NCBI RefSeq assembly: GCF_002896965.1 | Contig: NZ_LYMM01000028.1 | Location: forward strand, 45,288-109,287 | Length of the DNA stretch: 64,000 nt | Direction: 5' to 3' | DNA from: Novosphingobium guangzhouense | Lineage (GTDB): Bacteria; Pseudomonadota; Alphaproteobacteria; Sphingomonadales; Sphingomonadaceae | Shown: positions 49,878-57,246 of the stretch, piece after piece | Layout of the letters: each line of letters starts with the position of its first letter | Position numbering within the stretch: the stretch's first letter is position 1 | Translations under genes and position numbers: made by a program | Notes under the pieces: generated by a model | What the model was told of the DNA's origin: nothing | The model's database searches: none | Seen by the model: the letters and a program-made list of their open reading frames with translations, nothing else

Positions 49878-51629
49878 ATGTCGATCGATGAACACCAAAC
49901 CGACCCCCTCGACGGCCTCGCCGAGACGCTCGATCACGCAGCGGCTGCCATGGTGGCTCAGGCAACGCATGGCCTGTCTCCCGCAACGCTTGTTCAGGCA
50001 TGGTCGGACTGGGCGCTCCATCTCGCCATCTCTCCGGGCAGGCAGTTGCAACTGGCTACCAAGCTGGGTCGCAAATATATGCGACTGGCTGATTATGCAG
50101 CCCGGCGCGCCGGCGATCCCGACACCCTTCCCGCAATCGAGCCGCTGCCCCAGGACCGCCGCTTCGACGACCCTGCCTGGCGGGAACAGCCCTATGATCT
50201 TCTCGTGCAGGCATTTCTGCTGACCCAGCAATGGTGGCACGCCGCCACGACGGGCATAAAGGGCGTGGACCGTCATCATGAAGACATGGTTGCGTTCGCG
50301 GCCCGCCAAATCCTCGACATCGTCGCGCCGACGAACATTATCGCGGCGAATCCCGTGCTCCAGAAGCGGATCGTCGAAACAGGCGGGCGCTGCCTCATCG
50401 ACGGCATCGAGCATCTTTTCGAGGACATGAGCCGCCTTGCACGAGGGGAATCACCGGCGGGAGTTGAGGCGTTCCCGGTTGGCGAGACTGTTGCCGCGAC
50501 GCCAGGAAAGGTCGTCTATCGCAACGAACTGATCGAACTGATCCAGTATGAACCGACGAGCGGGATGGTCCATCCGGAGCCGGTGCTGATCGTGCCCGCC
50601 TGGATCATGAAATATTATATTCTCGATCTTTCGCCGGACAATTCGCTGGTCCGCTGGCTGGTGGGCCAGGGTTACACGGTCTTCGCCATCTCCTGGCACA
50701 ATCCGGGCAGCGCCGACCGCAACCTCGACATGGACGCCTATCGACGGCTGGGCGCGATGGCAGCGATCGATGCCATCCACGCGATCTGCGGCGACGCGCA
50801 TATCCACGCGCTGGGTTATTGTCTCGGGGGCACATTGCTGTCCATCGCCGCAGCCGCAATGGCGCGCGATGGCGACGACAGGCTGGCGAGCGTCACCCTG
50901 CTCGCGGCCCAGACCGAGTTCAGCGAACCCGGAGAACTTGGCCTTTTCATCGATGAGTCCCAGCTCAATCTGCTCGAGAACATGATGTGGAGCCGGGGCT
51001 ATCTCGACAGCAGCCAGATGGGCGGTGCGTTCGAGATTCTGCGTTCGAACGATCTCGTCTGGTCGCGGATCCTCACCGAATATCTGATGGGCGAGCGTGC
51101 GCCCATGAACGATCTCATGGCGTGGAACGCCGACGGCACGCGCATGCCTTATGCCATGCACAGCCAGTATCTGCGCCGTCTGTTTCTCGATGATGATCTG
51201 GCCGAAGGCAAATACAAGGTCGACGGCCGGGCTATTTCCCTGTCGGCGCTGCGCAAACCGATGTTCATCGTAGGAACCGAACGCGACCATGTCGCGCCGT
51301 GGAAGTCGGTCCACAAGATCCACATGCTCTCCCCGGCCTCCATCCGCTTCGTGCTGACAAGCGGCGGCCACAATGCCGGCATTGTATCGGAGCCGGGCCA
51401 CAGGGGGCGTCGCTACAGCGTGCTCGATCGTGTGGAAGACGGCCTCGTGCTCGACGCGGAGGAATGGCTTACGCGCGCCGAGCCGCATGAGGGAAGCTGG
51501 TGGACCGCCTGGGGCGAATGGCTGGTCGACCATTCGAGCGAGCCCGTCCCGCCTCCCCCGATGGGATCGCCCGACAAGGGATATCCCGCGCTCTATCCGG
51601 CACCTGGCCACTATGTGAAGGAGCGTTGA
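49878..51629 (+). CDS. phaC: Class I poly(3-hydroxyalkanoate) synthase
   Basis: A 583-residue PHA synthase that polymerises (R)-3-hydroxyacyl-CoA into storage polyester. An N-terminal helical domain is followed by an alpha/beta hydrolase core with the lipase-like box GYCLGG (catalytic C315), the aspartate D470 in GTERDHVAPWKS and H498 in GGHNAG. The conserved SWHNPG and WNADGTRMP segments are present. The start was set at 49878, with CAGGAG 7 nt upstream and a normal class I length; the longer frame has no ribosome binding site. No phaA, phaB, phaZ or phasin gene is present in the window. The next gene starts 3 nt after the stop. Confidence 0.94.
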   Translation: MSIDEHQTDPLDGLAETLDHAAAAMVAQATHGLSPATLVQAWSDWALHLAISPGRQLQLATKLGRKYMRLADYAARRAGDPDTLPAIEPLPQDRRFDDPAWREQPYDLLVQAFLLTQQWWHAATTGIKGVDRHHEDMVAFAARQILDIVAPTNIIAANPVLQKRIVETGGRCLIDGIEHLFEDMSRLARGESPAGVEAFPVGETVAATPGKVVYRNELIELIQYEPTSGMVHPEPVLIVPAWIMKYYILDLSPDNSLVRWLVGQGYTVFAISWHNPGSADRNLDMDAYRRLGAMAAIDAIHAICGDAHIHALGYCLGGTLLSIAAAAMARDGDDRLASVTLLAAQTEFSEPGELGLFIDESQLNLLENMMWSRGYLDSSQMGGAFEILRSNDLVWSRILTEYLMGERAPMNDLMAWNADGTRMPYAMHSQYLRRLFLDDDLAEGKYKVDGRAISLSALRKPMFIVGTERDHVAPWKSVHKIHMLSPASIRFVLTSGGHNAGIVSEPGHRGRRYSVLDRVEDGLVLDAEEWLTRAEPHEGSWWTAWGEWLVDHSSEPVPPPPMGSPDKGYPALYPAPGHYVKER

Positions 51630-51632
51630 GCG

Positions 51633-53057
51633 ATGGCCGGTCCAGCGATGATCGAAAACCGCACCTTCGATGAAATCGAAGTTGGCGACACCGCATCGGT
51701 CACACGAACGCTCGAGCCGGAAGACATTCAGCTTTTCGCCCTGGTGTCTGGCGACGTCAATCCGGCTCACCTCGACGCGCAATATGCCGCGACCGACATG
51801 TTCCGCCACGTCATTGCCCACGGCATGTGGGGCGGCGGCCTCATCTCCGCCGTCCTCGGAACGCAACTACCCGGTCCTGGCACCATCTATCTGGACCAGT
51901 CGTTGCGCTTCCGCCGCCCCGTCGCACCGGGCGACACGATCACCGCCTCGGTCACCGTCGTCGAGAAGCGTGCGGAGAAGAAAATCCTGATCCTCGACTG
52001 CCGCTGCGCCAACCAGCATGGCGAGGATGTCATCACTGGCCAGGCCCAGGTGATCGCGCCCGGCGAAAAGGTGCTGCGCCCGCGCGCGGAGCTGCCGGAC
52101 GTTCGCCTCAACGATCATGACAAATATCGCCGGCTGATGGAGCTTGCCGGTGGTAGCGATCCGGTCCCGACGGCGATCGTGCATCCTTGCAGCGAAGCCG
52201 CCATCACTGCGGCGCTCGATGCGGCGCAAGCCGGATTGATCGCCCCGATCCTCATCGGGCCCGATGCGAAGATCAAGGCCGCAGCCACTGCGGCCTCGCG
52301 CGCGATCGAGGGTTTCCGGATCGTGCCGGTGGCGCACAGTCATGCCGCAGCGGCCAAGGCGGTGGAACTGGTGCGCACGGGCGAAGCGCAGCTCGTCATG
52401 AAGGGATCACTGCACACGGATGAACTGATGGGCGCGGTAGTCTCTTCCGCTACAGGCCTTCGCACCGAACGACGGATCAGCCATGCCTATGTCATGGACG
52501 TGCCTGGCCGGCCGACACCGCTCATCATTACCGATGCCGCTATCAACATCGCCCCCTCCCTCGAGGAAAAGGCCGACATCATCCGCAACGCCATCGATCT
52601 CGCGCATGTGATCGGCATGGAGGCGCCCAAAGTCGCGATCCTCGCTGCGGTCGAAACCGTCAACCCGGCAATGCCTTCGACGCTGGATGCGGCGGCGCTC
52701 TGCAAGATGGCGGATCGCGGGCAGATCAGCGGCGGCATTCTCGATGGACCCCTCGCCTTCGACAATGCGGTCAGCGAGGCCGCGGCCAGGGAAAAGGGTA
52801 TCGTTTCCGAAGTTGCGGGCCATGCGGAAATTCTGGTCGTGCCCAACCTCGAAGCCGGGAACATGCTGGCCAAGCAGCTCACATTCCTGGGCGGCGCCGA
52901 CGCGGCCGGTATCGTGCTTGGCGCGCGCGTGCCGATCATCCTGACGAGCCGTGCCGACAGCCTGCGCACGCGTCTCGCGTCCTGCGCAGTGGCGGTGCTG
53001 ATGGCGCGCGCCGTGACGCCGGCAGCCCCTGGATTGCCCGGGGGCAAGAGTGCATGA
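51633..53057 (+). CDS. MaoC enoyl-CoA hydratase-phosphate acyltransferase fusion
   Basis: A 474-residue bifunctional protein. Residues about 10-150 are a MaoC hot-dog hydratase with the D-x4-H dyad (VSGDVNPAHLDAQY) and AHGMWGGGLISAVLG. Residues about 160-470 are a phosphate acetyl/butyryltransferase (ELAGGSDPVPTAIVHPCSEAAI, VMKGSLHTDELMGAVV, RRISHAYVMDVP, ISGGILDGPLAFDNAVS, LTFLGGADAAGIVLGARVPI). It can hydrate enoyl-CoA to (R)-3-hydroxyacyl-CoA, the PhaC substrate, and swap CoA for phosphate to make an acyl-phosphate for the adjacent kinase. It overlaps ackA by 4 nt. Confidence 0.93.
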   Translation: MAGPAMIENRTFDEIEVGDTASVTRTLEPEDIQLFALVSGDVNPAHLDAQYAATDMFRHVIAHGMWGGGLISAVLGTQLPGPGTIYLDQSLRFRRPVAPGDTITASVTVVEKRAEKKILILDCRCANQHGEDVITGQAQVIAPGEKVLRPRAELPDVRLNDHDKYRRLMELAGGSDPVPTAIVHPCSEAAITAALDAAQAGLIAPILIGPDAKIKAAATAASRAIEGFRIVPVAHSHAAAAKAVELVRTGEAQLVMKGSLHTDELMGAVVSSATGLRTERRISHAYVMDVPGRPTPLIITDAAINIAPSLEEKADIIRNAIDLAHVIGMEAPKVAILAAVETVNPAMPSTLDAAALCKMADRGQISGGILDGPLAFDNAVSEAAAREKGIVSEVAGHAEILVVPNLEAGNMLAKQLTFLGGADAAGIVLGARVPIILTSRADSLRTRLASCAVAVLMARAVTPAAPGLPGGKSA

Positions 53058-54247
53058 AGGCGGTCGTCAGCCTCAATTCCGGCTCGTCGAGCATCAAATT
53101 CTCTCTCTTCGCCATGGAGCCGGGAGGCAGCCTCCAACTCGCGGCCGGCGGAAAGATCGAGAAAATCGGGATAGCGCCAGCGCTGAAGGCCCGAAGGACG
53201 GACGGTACGATCCTGCTCGATCGCACCTGGCCGGATGGCGCAGGCCTTACCCACGCCGACTTGCTGGCCGATCTTTTTTCCTGGGCGATGCAGCATCCAC
53301 TTGAAGGCTATGAGATCGCCGCCATCGGACACCGCATCGTCCATGGCGGCACAGAATTTTCCGTCCCGCGGCGCATCGATTCTGAATTGATCGACAAGCT
53401 GGAAGCACTTTGTCCGCTGGCGCCCCTGCATCAGCCCCATAACCTGGCTGCCGTCCGGGCGATCACCAAGCTTGATCCCGACCTGCCTCAGGTCGCCTGC
53501 TTCGACACCGCTTTCCATCATGACAAGCCAGCCCTCGCCTCTCGTTTCGCAATCCCCCGTGCGCTTCACGACCAGGGCATCCGTCGCTACGGTTTTCACG
53601 GCCTTTCCTATGAATATATCGCCCGGCGCCTCGCCGCGATCGACCCGGCGCTGGCCTCGGGCAAGGTCATCGCCGCACATCTGGGCAATGGCGCGAGCCT
53701 TTGCGCCATGGCGGCGGGGCAAAGCGTCGACACGACCATGGGGTTCACCGCGCTCGACGGTTTGATGATGGGCTCCCGCTCGGGCAGTCTCGACCCCGGT
53801 GTCGTGCTGCATCTCATGACGCAGATGGGCATGGGCGCCAAGACGATAGAGGATATGCTTTACAGGCAATCGGGCCTTCTGGGCGTGTCGGGCATTTCCA
53901 GCGACATGCGCACGCTTGCCGCGAGCGACGCACCCGAAGCGAAAGAAGCGATTGATCTCTTCGCCTGGCGGGTAGCCCGTGACACCGGCGCCCTTGCCGC
54001 TTCGCTGGAGGGTGTGGACGGGATCATCTTTACTGCTGGCATCGGCGAAAATGACGCGGGCATGCGCAGTCTTATTGGTCGCCGGCTCCAATGGCTGGGC
54101 CTTGAGATCGATGATCGCGCCAATGCTGCAGGTGAGACGCTGATCAGCGCCCCCGAGAGCCGGATCAAGGCCCTCGTCATCCCCACCGACGAGGAACGCA
54201 TGATCGCAATTCACACGCTCAGCCTGCTGCAGGAGACCGCCCAATGA
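53054..54247 (+). CDS. ackA: Acetate/propionate-family kinase
   Basis: A 397-residue ASKHA-fold kinase that makes ATP and a carboxylate from acyl-phosphate. Motifs: VVSLNSGSSSIKFSLF at the N-terminus, GHRIVHGGTEF, CFDTAFHHD, RRYGFHGLSYEYI, AHLGNGASLCAM, DTTMGFTALDGLMMGSRSGSLDPG and FTAGIGENDAGMR. All expected catalytic Arg/His/Asp positions appear intact. With the upstream MaoC-phosphotransacetylase it forms an acyl-CoA to carboxylate + ATP pathway. The start and stop overlap the neighbouring genes (ATGA). Confidence 0.94.
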   Translation: MKAVVSLNSGSSSIKFSLFAMEPGGSLQLAAGGKIEKIGIAPALKARRTDGTILLDRTWPDGAGLTHADLLADLFSWAMQHPLEGYEIAAIGHRIVHGGTEFSVPRRIDSELIDKLEALCPLAPLHQPHNLAAVRAITKLDPDLPQVACFDTAFHHDKPALASRFAIPRALHDQGIRRYGFHGLSYEYIARRLAAIDPALASGKVIAAHLGNGASLCAMAAGQSVDTTMGFTALDGLMMGSRSGSLDPGVVLHLMTQMGMGAKTIEDMLYRQSGLLGVSGISSDMRTLAASDAPEAKEAIDLFAWRVARDTGALAASLEGVDGIIFTAGIGENDAGMRSLIGRRLQWLGLEIDDRANAAGETLISAPESRIKALVIPTDEERMIAIHTLSLLQETAQ

Positions 54248-55017
54248 CACCGCTTGTAGATCTGACCGGCAAGCGCGGCCTCGTCATCGGGATCGCAAAC
54301 GAACATAGCATCGCGGCAGGATGCGCGGAGGCATTTGCCCGGTGCGGCGCCCGGCTTGCCGCCACCTATCTCAACGAAAAGGCAAAGGACTGGGTTCAGC
54401 CTGTCGTCGACCAGCTCGGCGTCGAATGGACTGCGCCGTGCGATGTACGCATCCCCGGCGAACTCGAGGCGCTTTTCGGCCAGGTGCAAGAACGCTGGGG
54501 TGGCCTCGATTTCCTGCTGCACTCGATCGCCTTCGCGCCAAAGGAGGATCTCCACGGTCGGGTGGTCGACAGCAGTGCGCAAGGCTTCTCGACGGCGATG
54601 GACGTGTCCTGCCACAGTTTCCTTCGCATGGCGAAGCTCGCCGAACCGCTGATGGCAACGGGCGGATGCCTGCTTTGCGTGACCTTCTATGGTTCGGAGC
54701 GGGTGGTCGAACACTATAACCTGATGGGTCCCGTCAAGGCGGCCCTGGAAAGCGCAACGCGCTATGTCGCCGCGGAACTGGGCGCCAAAGCCATTCGGGC
54801 ACACGCTATTTCACCAGGGCCGATTGCCACCCGCGCCGCAAGCGGAATCGACCGGTTCGACGAGTTGCTCGATCGGGCTGCCGCGCAGGTTCCCGCAGGA
54901 AAATTGGTTGACGTAAGCGACGTCGGCGCGCTGGCCGCCTTCCTCGTCAGCGATGCCGCGAAGCGGATCACCGGCACGATCATTCCGGTCGATAACGGGC
55001 AGCATCTTTTCGCGTGA
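54244..55017 (+). CDS. fabI: Enoyl-ACP reductase FabI paralogue
   Basis: A 257-residue SDR-fold enoyl reductase. N-terminal LTGKRGLVIGIANEHSIAAGCAEAFARCGARLAATY, HSIAFAPKEDLHGR, the catalytic tyrosines in TFYGSERVVEHYNLMG and lysine in GPVKAALES (Y-x6-K), and AISPGPIATRAASGIDRF. It would reduce trans-2-enoyl thioesters with NAD(P)H. Its place between an acetate kinase and a phospholipase suggests a specialised second copy rather than the housekeeping FabI. Overlaps ackA and the next gene by 4 nt. Confidence 0.92.
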   Translation: MTPLVDLTGKRGLVIGIANEHSIAAGCAEAFARCGARLAATYLNEKAKDWVQPVVDQLGVEWTAPCDVRIPGELEALFGQVQERWGGLDFLLHSIAFAPKEDLHGRVVDSSAQGFSTAMDVSCHSFLRMAKLAEPLMATGGCLLCVTFYGSERVVEHYNLMGPVKAALESATRYVAAELGAKAIRAHAISPGPIATRAASGIDRFDELLDRAAAQVPAGKLVDVSDVGALAAFLVSDAAKRITGTIIPVDNGQHLFA

Positions 55018-56249
55018 TCGTTCGGGCTGCCCCTCTTGCCCTCGCAGCCAGCGCCGTACTGGCGTCGCAGGCGCACGCGCAAGCTGCTCTGGAGTATGTC
55101 GTCCAGCGCGCAGGCAACCGCGATCAGAGCGGACATATCCTTGTCGATGTGCGCGTTCTCAATGCCGGGGCGGCCGCGCAGGAGGTTCGCCTTCCCGACG
55201 AGGTTGCGGCCGATCTGGTCAGCAACGGCACGTATCGAAAGGTCTGGCTGCAACGAGGCGAAAAACAGGCTGCGGTTCTGACGATCCCGGCCAATGGCTT
55301 TGCGGCGGCGCGCTACCGGATCGACTTTCAGGACGTCATGGACGGCGCGGCCTTGTCCATTCCCTCCTGGTCAACGCAGCAAATCCTCCTGACGATCGGC
55401 GTCGATCCTGAGGCCGACCGCTCTGCCCCGGTCGCCCTGACTGCCGCGCCCTCGCTCACGCCTCCGACCTCTCCGCAGATATCGCCAGACTCCGTCACAC
55501 CATCGCCGACAGACCGAACCCGGGGCAATGCTTTCATCCCCAATCTCTCGGTCTACGAACCGATCTATGCGGTCTATGGCCCCGGCACCAACACCGACGC
55601 ACGCATCCAGATCAGTTTCAAATATCAGCTGTTCGGAAGTCGAGCGCGGATGGACCGCTCTCCCTCGCTGATCGACGGCCTCTATTTCGCCTATACCCAG
55701 CGCATGTTCTGGGACGTGGCGGCGAAATCCTCGCCCTTCCGCAATATCGATTATCAACCCGAGCTCTTCTATCTCTCGCCTGCCCTGCCCGTGTCAGAAA
55801 AGGCCACGATCAGCGGCCAGATCGGCCTTCGCCATGAGTCCAATGGACGCGATGGCGCGGCCTCGCGCAGCCTCAACATGCTCTATGTGGCCCCGATGGC
55901 CGTCTTCTCGCTCGGCGAGGACCGAAGGCTGACGATCGCGCCGCGGCTGTGGCTCTATCTCGGAGACCTTTCGGACAATCCTGACATTCGCCGATATCGC
56001 GGCAATAGCGGGCTTTTCATTGAGGCCGGCGAGGATGATGGGCTGCGCGTCTCGGCTTCTACCCGTCTGAACCTGGGTAGCGGCAAGGGAGCTCTGACCG
56101 CCGATCTCTCCTACCCGTTCCGGCGTATCCTGGGCGGAGGCCCGGACTTCTATCTCTTCGGCCAGGGCTTCACCGGCTACGGCGAAAATCTGCTCGACTA
56201 TAACAAGCACGTGACGCGCCTGCGGATCGGCGTGGCGCTTGTGCGATGA
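55014..56249 (+). CDS. pldA: Outer-membrane phospholipase A (OMPLA/PldA)
   Basis: A 411-residue outer-membrane lipase. A signal peptide (MIVRAAPLALAASAVLASQAHA) is followed by an extra N-terminal periplasmic domain (about 25-130) and a Pro/Ser/Thr linker (140-170), both absent from classical PldA. The barrel then starts at about 175 (LSVYEPIYAVYG). The catalytic triad is visible in GLRHESNGRDGAASRSLNMLY: H274, S276, N288. OMPLA hydrolyses mislocalised phospholipids, dimerising with Ca2+. It begins with GTG overlapping the fabI stop. Co-expression with acyl-CoA enzymes suggests that released fatty acids feed the pathway; this is inference. Confidence 0.9.
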   Translation: MIVRAAPLALAASAVLASQAHAQAALEYVVQRAGNRDQSGHILVDVRVLNAGAAAQEVRLPDEVAADLVSNGTYRKVWLQRGEKQAAVLTIPANGFAAARYRIDFQDVMDGAALSIPSWSTQQILLTIGVDPEADRSAPVALTAAPSLTPPTSPQISPDSVTPSPTDRTRGNAFIPNLSVYEPIYAVYGPGTNTDARIQISFKYQLFGSRARMDRSPSLIDGLYFAYTQRMFWDVAAKSSPFRNIDYQPELFYLSPALPVSEKATISGQIGLRHESNGRDGAASRSLNMLYVAPMAVFSLGEDRRLTIAPRLWLYLGDLSDNPDIRRYRGNSGLFIEAGEDDGLRVSASTRLNLGSGKGALTADLSYPFRRILGGGPDFYLFGQGFTGYGENLLDYNKHVTRLRIGVALVR

Positions 56250-56268
56250 ACGCTCAAGGAGGCATAGC

Positions 56269-57246
56269 GTGAAGCTGCGGGCCTGTATCGTCATTCCCAT
56301 TCTGGCCGTCGTCCTCATCGCCCTGGCTTTCGGGCTGTGGTGGATGTTTGGACGCACCGACAAGCTCCCCGAAACCATCGTGCGCGGCAACGGCCGTCTC
56401 GAGATGACGCGCACCGATATCGCCGCCAAATATCCCGGCCGCCTGATGTCGCTTGACGTCCATGAAGGTGATCTCGTCCGGGCGGGTCAGGTCATCGCCC
56501 GGCAGGATGACGTAGACCTCAAGGCACAACTCGCCGGAGCGCTTGCCAAGCGCGAACAGGCAGTGTCCGCCCTCATGCGCGCGCAAGGGGAGCTCGCCGC
56601 GCGGGACAGCCAGGCCCAGCTCGCCCGCATCGACTGGGTCGAGACAGCCAAGCTTCGTGATCGCGACATGGTCTCGAACGTCGAGCTGGAGCAGCGTCGC
56701 CTGGCATTGGGCGCTGCGCAAGGTGGCGCGCAGGCGGCGGGCGGCGGTGTCGGCGAGGCACGCTCGGCCATTGCCCAGGCCGACGCCCTGATCGCGCAAA
56801 CCAGAGCCGGCCTTGCCGACCTGCGGATCATCGCACCGACGCCCGGGCGCGTCGAATATCGGATCGTCGAGCCTGGAACCATGTTGCCGCCGGGCGGCAA
56901 GATCGTGTCGCTGGTCAATGCCGAGGATGCCTGGCTCACCATCTTCCTGCCCGCCTCGGTCGCCGGCAAGATCAGGATCGGCGACGAGGCACGCATTCTT
57001 CCGCAGGGTTTTGGCGACGCCATTCCCGCGCGCGTCAGCTTTGTGGCGCCCGATGCGCAGTTCACGCCCAAATTCGTCGAGACGGCCAGCGAACGCGAGA
57101 ACCTGTCCTACCGGGTGAAGCTGCAGATCGCGCCCGATCTCGCCCGTCGCCTGGACGGAAGGCTGAAGGCCGGCATGACGGCGGACGGGTTCGTGCGCAC
57201 CGATACGCACCAGCCCTGGCCCGACCTCACCAAGATCGACAAATGA
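56269..57246 (+). CDS. HlyD/YhiI-type periplasmic adaptor of ABC exporter
   Basis: A 325-residue membrane-fusion protein. An N-terminal anchor helix (IVIPILAVVLIALAFGLWWMF) is followed by a barrel-sandwich start (YPGRLMSLDVHEGDLVRAGQVIARQDD), a coiled-coil hairpin (residues 80-180) and a closing half (DLRIIAPTPGRVEYRIVEPGTMLPPGG). It links an inner-membrane ABC transporter to an outer-membrane factor. The start was set at GTG 56269 with AAGGAGG upstream. Order and type match yhiI-rbbA-yhhJ of E. coli. The stop overlaps the next gene (ATGA). Confidence 0.92.
   Translation: MKLRACIVIPILAVVLIALAFGLWWMFGRTDKLPETIVRGNGRLEMTRTDIAAKYPGRLMSLDVHEGDLVRAGQVIARQDDVDLKAQLAGALAKREQAVSALMRAQGELAARDSQAQLARIDWVETAKLRDRDMVSNVELEQRRLALGAAQGGAQAAGGGVGEARSAIAQADALIAQTRAGLADLRIIAPTPGRVEYRIVEPGTMLPPGGKIVSLVNAEDAWLTIFLPASVAGKIRIGDEARILPQGFGDAIPARVSFVAPDAQFTPKFVETASERENLSYRVKLQIAPDLARRLDGRLKAGMTADGFVRTDTHQPWPDLTKIDK

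Noticed and set aside
52487..54250. A 587-codon minus-strand frame opposite the MaoC-Pta and ackA genes
   Set aside because: Shadow of two strongly conserved genes; no motif or start signal.
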